Shown here: piece after piece, positions 60,193 through 64,000 of the stretch
Layout of the letters: the number at the start of each line of letters is the position of its first letter
How positions within the stretch are numbered: position 1 is the first letter of the stretch
NCBI RefSeq assembly: GCF_051014445.1
Contig: NC_135140.1
Location: 17,043,501-17,107,500 of the forward strand
Direction of reading: 5' to 3'
DNA: 64,000 bases
Origin: Colletes latitarsis
Lineage: Eukaryota; Arthropoda; Insecta; Hymenoptera; Colletidae
Program-made: the position numbers and the translations under genes
The notes under the pieces: generated by a model
What the model was told of the DNA's origin: nothing
Database searches by the model: none
Seen by the model: only the letters and a program-made list of their open reading frames with translations

Positions 60193-63100
60193 ATATCGGA
60201 TCGCTGTCGTCGGATCTCGGCCGATTTCGACATTTTACGCTTTTTGCGCTCGTCTAGTATGCTAATCACGGTGTCGTATAGTATCGTTAATGCTCGAGCG
60301 GAGCGGAAACGTTAACGGAGCTTCGATCGGAGCCGGGGCCATGAATCATAAGTCGCGGAAAAGATAAATAAAATTGTACAAAGCCAGCGTTGCGTGTAAC
60401 TTCATTATGCGGAACAAGCTTCTACGAGTCGACTGTTCATATTTCATTCTGATCAAGCGATGTGTGCCTGAAAACCCGCGGGATTTTTAATGACGTTCCT
60501 GTTCGGTACGAGTGTTATTTATGGGCGTGAGCGGCTACCGCGCTGCTGAAAGCTCGATTTTTTTAGCGAGCGGACGGCAGGTTGGCAGTAAAAGTCTCGG
60601 AAGCCTCGTACGACGCCATTTTTCTAACGATCTCTCTACTCTTTAAGTCCTCGATTCCTTTCGCGTTCCGCTTAACGTTAACTTTCCACGTAACTCTGAG
60701 CAAACTGGAGATTTCGATTTTACTTTTAACAAATACTGACTCATTACATTCGAGCAGAGCCACGCATTTAACATTAAAGGCAACTTTTTTGTCGTCCAAG
60801 GCAATTTCCTTAGAAAGCGAACGGGCTCATCAAAGATAATTTAACGCAGCCGGAGTTGCTCCGTGGAATGAAAAATTCTTTCGCCACGGGAGAAGCATCT
60901 TTTCTCTGGGAGCTTTCTGCATCTGGATCTTGGAAAGTTTCTTTCAAAGTTTGCCAGTTCGTAGAAAGGAAACAGATCCTAATAAATTCTCAAAAAAAAT
61001 ATCGTTTCGACGACGACTCTGTTTCCGCGTGACCTACTTCCAGCAACAATTCCTTGGAAAGCTTTGGAATTCAATTTTATTGCACGACGTAATTTTTGCT
61101 TCGTTCTATTGTTTTATCGAACAGGTGGAGCGTCTCTTTGGTATAATAAGAATGCAGGGCGCACGAGCAGCGAAACGTTTCCTTTGATATTTCGAAATTT
61201 AGAACATTCTTTCATAGTCCGATGGAGCAACAAAATCTATAAAAGGTAGACCAAAGTGGCGCTCGATGAAACTTCGACCTGTTCTGATAAAATTCGTGCT
61301 GTTAATTCTTGCAGAATCCGTTTGAAATTTATATAACCGAGCTGAACAGCTTCGAGTTTGTTCCTCGAGCGAGACAAATCTTCGTCAGGTTGGAATCTTG
61401 GGCGTTCGAGAAATCGTTTGCACGCGGCATACCGTCGAATCGACTAGTCGACCCTGATTAATTACAAACGTCGAACGATTTACAGTTCCATTATCGCTCT
61501 AACCGAACACTAAATGGAAACAGCAGCGCGTTGACCAACAATTGTTCTACTATTAATCGTTGGCCACATTGCACCTATCTCGAAAATCGATGCACACCGT
61601 TGTTCACCTGGTTCGTGTTAAATTCCAGAACCATTTTTCATCGATTTATTTCCTACGCGAATTACGTTGATTGATCGACACATACGTTCGAAGTAAACAA
61701 AAATATATCGACGGGAAAAGCACTTTCCTTATGAAAATCACGAGTAGAATCGACGTTTTGTCGAAAAGAATGGCATTTGAAGCTTTGGGCATCATAAAGT
61801 TTATAAAGTGGGGCGATTTATGTCATTGTTGTGTATCGATATTGCTTTAATTTTGATATGTGTGCACCAGAAATTATTTTTATTAATTTTGAATTCAAAG
61901 TCTGTGTGTTTGTGATTTCCCTATAGCTCGTACTACGTGTGTCCAATCTTTGTTTATTTAGACGGAGAGTATAGGCTACTTAGTCCGCATAAATATTGGC
62001 TAGAATATTTCTCACAAGTGGTATCTAACAATAAGAGTCAGATTCGATTAAAGTTAGGTTCCACTTGCAGGAAGTTTGAACGAAGCTGAAGATTGGGGTT
62101 AAATTGGAACGAGTACGTTGAATTAAATGAAGGTAGACGAGGATGAAGTTCGAGTTAAGAGTCGCTGGGACCTAGCTAAATTTAGCTTAGTTACTGTAGA
62201 ATACTTTATATTAGGTTATGGTTAACTTAGATTGATGTGAAGTTAGGTTAGTTCTCTTGGAGGGTCTGTTTCTAATAGAGTTAACGATTGAAGTCAGAAT
62301 AAACTATAATGTTCGAGTTGAGAGTAGATTAAACTGTTCTCGATAGATAAATCTACTGTAGGAACAGGTTTATATAAAGCCATACTCAAGTCAGAGTTAT
62401 GCTAAATCTAGTATATCATATAGACAAGAATTACATAGATCGATCAAGTTGCTCAGTCCCAGATCTCCACCAGGATTAGCGTAATTCTAAGTAACAAAAT
62501 TGTTCTATTAACTCTGACTGGGATTCAAAGTGCTTGCTCTACAGAATAACATGTTTTTTTTCCCAATTCTACTGTTCCATAGACTGTTTATCATTGTGAC
62601 CTGGATTCTATCGACATTTCGATTCATTTCCCTGGGAATTTTGGTTGAAAAATAGGGAAAGAATCTTGGCATTCGTTGGACACATTTCCTGTATTGACAA
62701 TGTTTCTTTACGATAATGGCCCGCAATGGTGGATGCTAGGTGGCTGTTTTGCCAACTGCCTCGCGTTGCCAGAGTTTGGAATTCATGTTGCGAGCCTTGC
62801 ACAATTTTTCGGGCTACCGGCGAACCGTATTTTTCGGTTTAACTGCCGGAGTTCCTCGATTTTCGCTCGCAACTGGGTCATTGTCACGCCGGATCTTTCG
62901 ACTTTCTCGACACGAATATTCCCACGACCATGCTTTTTCTGCCCCGCAACACGACACAATCGATACCTGTGCGAGATTCGATGGAACGATGTCCGAGTCG
63001 ATGTCTCTCTGCACGCGGGTGGATGATGGTTTCGGAGTCAAGGCCGTGGACCACTGGCGTACGAGGAGGAAAGATGAGGTACAAAAGTATTGGACCGATA

Positions 63101-64000
63101 TCACTAACGGAATAGAACTCACTGTTTATTTCGAGTGGTCCAGTCAGCGGCGATACGACAACTGAGCTCAGTATCGAAGCGTGTTTCGATTCGGTTCGAT
63201 TCGAAACCGGGAGCAAAAAATTTGTAAACACCGGTAACCGTCGAGACGGCAGTTTACTGGTCTAACCGTCTCGCGCGTCTCGTCTGTTATTGTCTTAATA
63301 ACGGCGAATCCGAAACAGTATCGAACACTGTCATTTGCATTATCATGATTTCACGTTCGTTTTGTGTTGCAGTGTTTCAAAATTGTTCGCGAAAATTCAC
63401 TCTCCGAGTAGTAATTTTCTTATCAGCGAGGGTGTCGCACGACTGCTGTCGCGTTACTTGAAACGTGTCTTTTGAACGAGTTTTAATTTTCAAACGAGTT
63501 TTTAATTACAAGCCGTAGAGAACAGGTTTCAATTAAACTCTGCATTGCTAATTAAAAGCCGCCAGGTGTAAATCGGTAACAGGTACGTGCAAAAATGTAG
63601 CATCGCGCAAAAAGTAGCAATCTCCGTTGGAGCTGCACAGATAGGACGCTACAGTGGGCGACGTAGTTACGTTTTCAACTCGTTTATATGACACCTATAT
63701 GCAAAAAAAGATAACTTATTTGAATAATAATTAATCGATACAGCAGATAATTTAATCATTCGATGCCTGACTGCGTATTATCTACGTCTGTTGAGGGGGA
63801 AGAAAGGGAAGACAAAGTGGACAGGACAATCCTATCGTCCATTCAAAATAAGCATATCCTACTTTAATCTTTCTGGTCTACTTAATTCTAATACAACAAC
63901 TGACGTCAGTCTGGGAGAATTGAGACACCCAGCAAGGCGTCAAGTTGGTTATCAAAATGATAAGTGCCAAGGACTTCATCTGCTGGCATTATGTTGTCAG
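60193..64000. other. Intergenic or intronic DNA, no confident gene
   Basis: Two overlapping plus frames at 62676-63026 and 62740-63165 (116 and 141 codons) are opposed by minus frames and show no domain. A good splice-acceptor-like sequence (TTCGTTTTGTGTTGCAG, ending at 63373) has no evident exon after it. The part from about 62000 to 62500 is CpG-poor, with scattered TTAGG-like words that do not form a telomere array. Confidence 0.4.

Noticed and set aside
62000..62300. Scattered TTAGG words suggesting the arthropod telomere repeat
   Set aside because: The words are isolated and not in tandem.
63357..63373. Strong splice-acceptor-like sequence
   Set aside because: No open frame or coding-like sequence follows; pyrimidine tracts ending in AG are common by chance.

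Overview
The window looks like non-coding DNA from a large insect genome, most likely a hymenopteran such as a bee. That assignment is an inference. It rests on the lack of closely packed genes, the absence of any long intact reading frame on either strand, many degenerate open stretches, and several insect-type transposon remnants. One repeat family (a roughly 144 bp unit around 46.0-46.4 kb and 57.0-57.3 kb) resembles repeats I associate with bee genomes. I see no rRNA, tRNA, CRISPR array, bacterial operon or intact transposase. Most open frames of 60-215 codons are short, overlap on both strands and show no recognisable domain, so I did not annotate them as genes.

Layout. 0-12.8 kb is intergenic or intronic DNA with two strong perfect hairpins (139-179 and 3999-4040). 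12.87-14.12 kb is a 118 bp satellite array of about 10.7 monomers, with no length change between monomers, a conserved hairpin and a 354 bp higher-order duplication. 14-35 kb is mostly featureless, with a G-quadruplex motif (16.92 kb), several diverged local duplications (22.7, 29.4, 31.2-32.0, 32.1 kb) and a 16 bp hairpin (30.96 kb). At 35.89 kb is the only stretch I would defend as possible coding sequence: a 26-codon signal-peptide-like start followed by a splice-donor-like sequence. 38.32-40.94 kb is a 2,613 bp fold-back transposon with hAT-type ends and an 8 bp target-site duplication.

42-60 kb is rich in small elements: a piggyBac-like MITE (42.5 kb), a 144 bp tandem array (46 kb), a Tc1/mariner-like MITE (47.0-47.4 kb), a local four-copy repeat family (50.6-54.4 kb), a three-copy tandem (55.5-55.9 kb), a terminal-inverted-repeat element related to the 46 kb array (56.9-57.4 kb) and a 299 bp tandem duplication (59.6-60.2 kb). 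The last 4 kb holds nothing I can name.

There is no set of genes acting together here. The interest lies in repeat biology: the fold-back hAT-like element, the satellite whose hairpin is kept by a paired change, and a repeat unit found both inside a TIR element and as a free-standing tandem array. No search could be run, so family names rest on ends, target-site duplications and internal structure.
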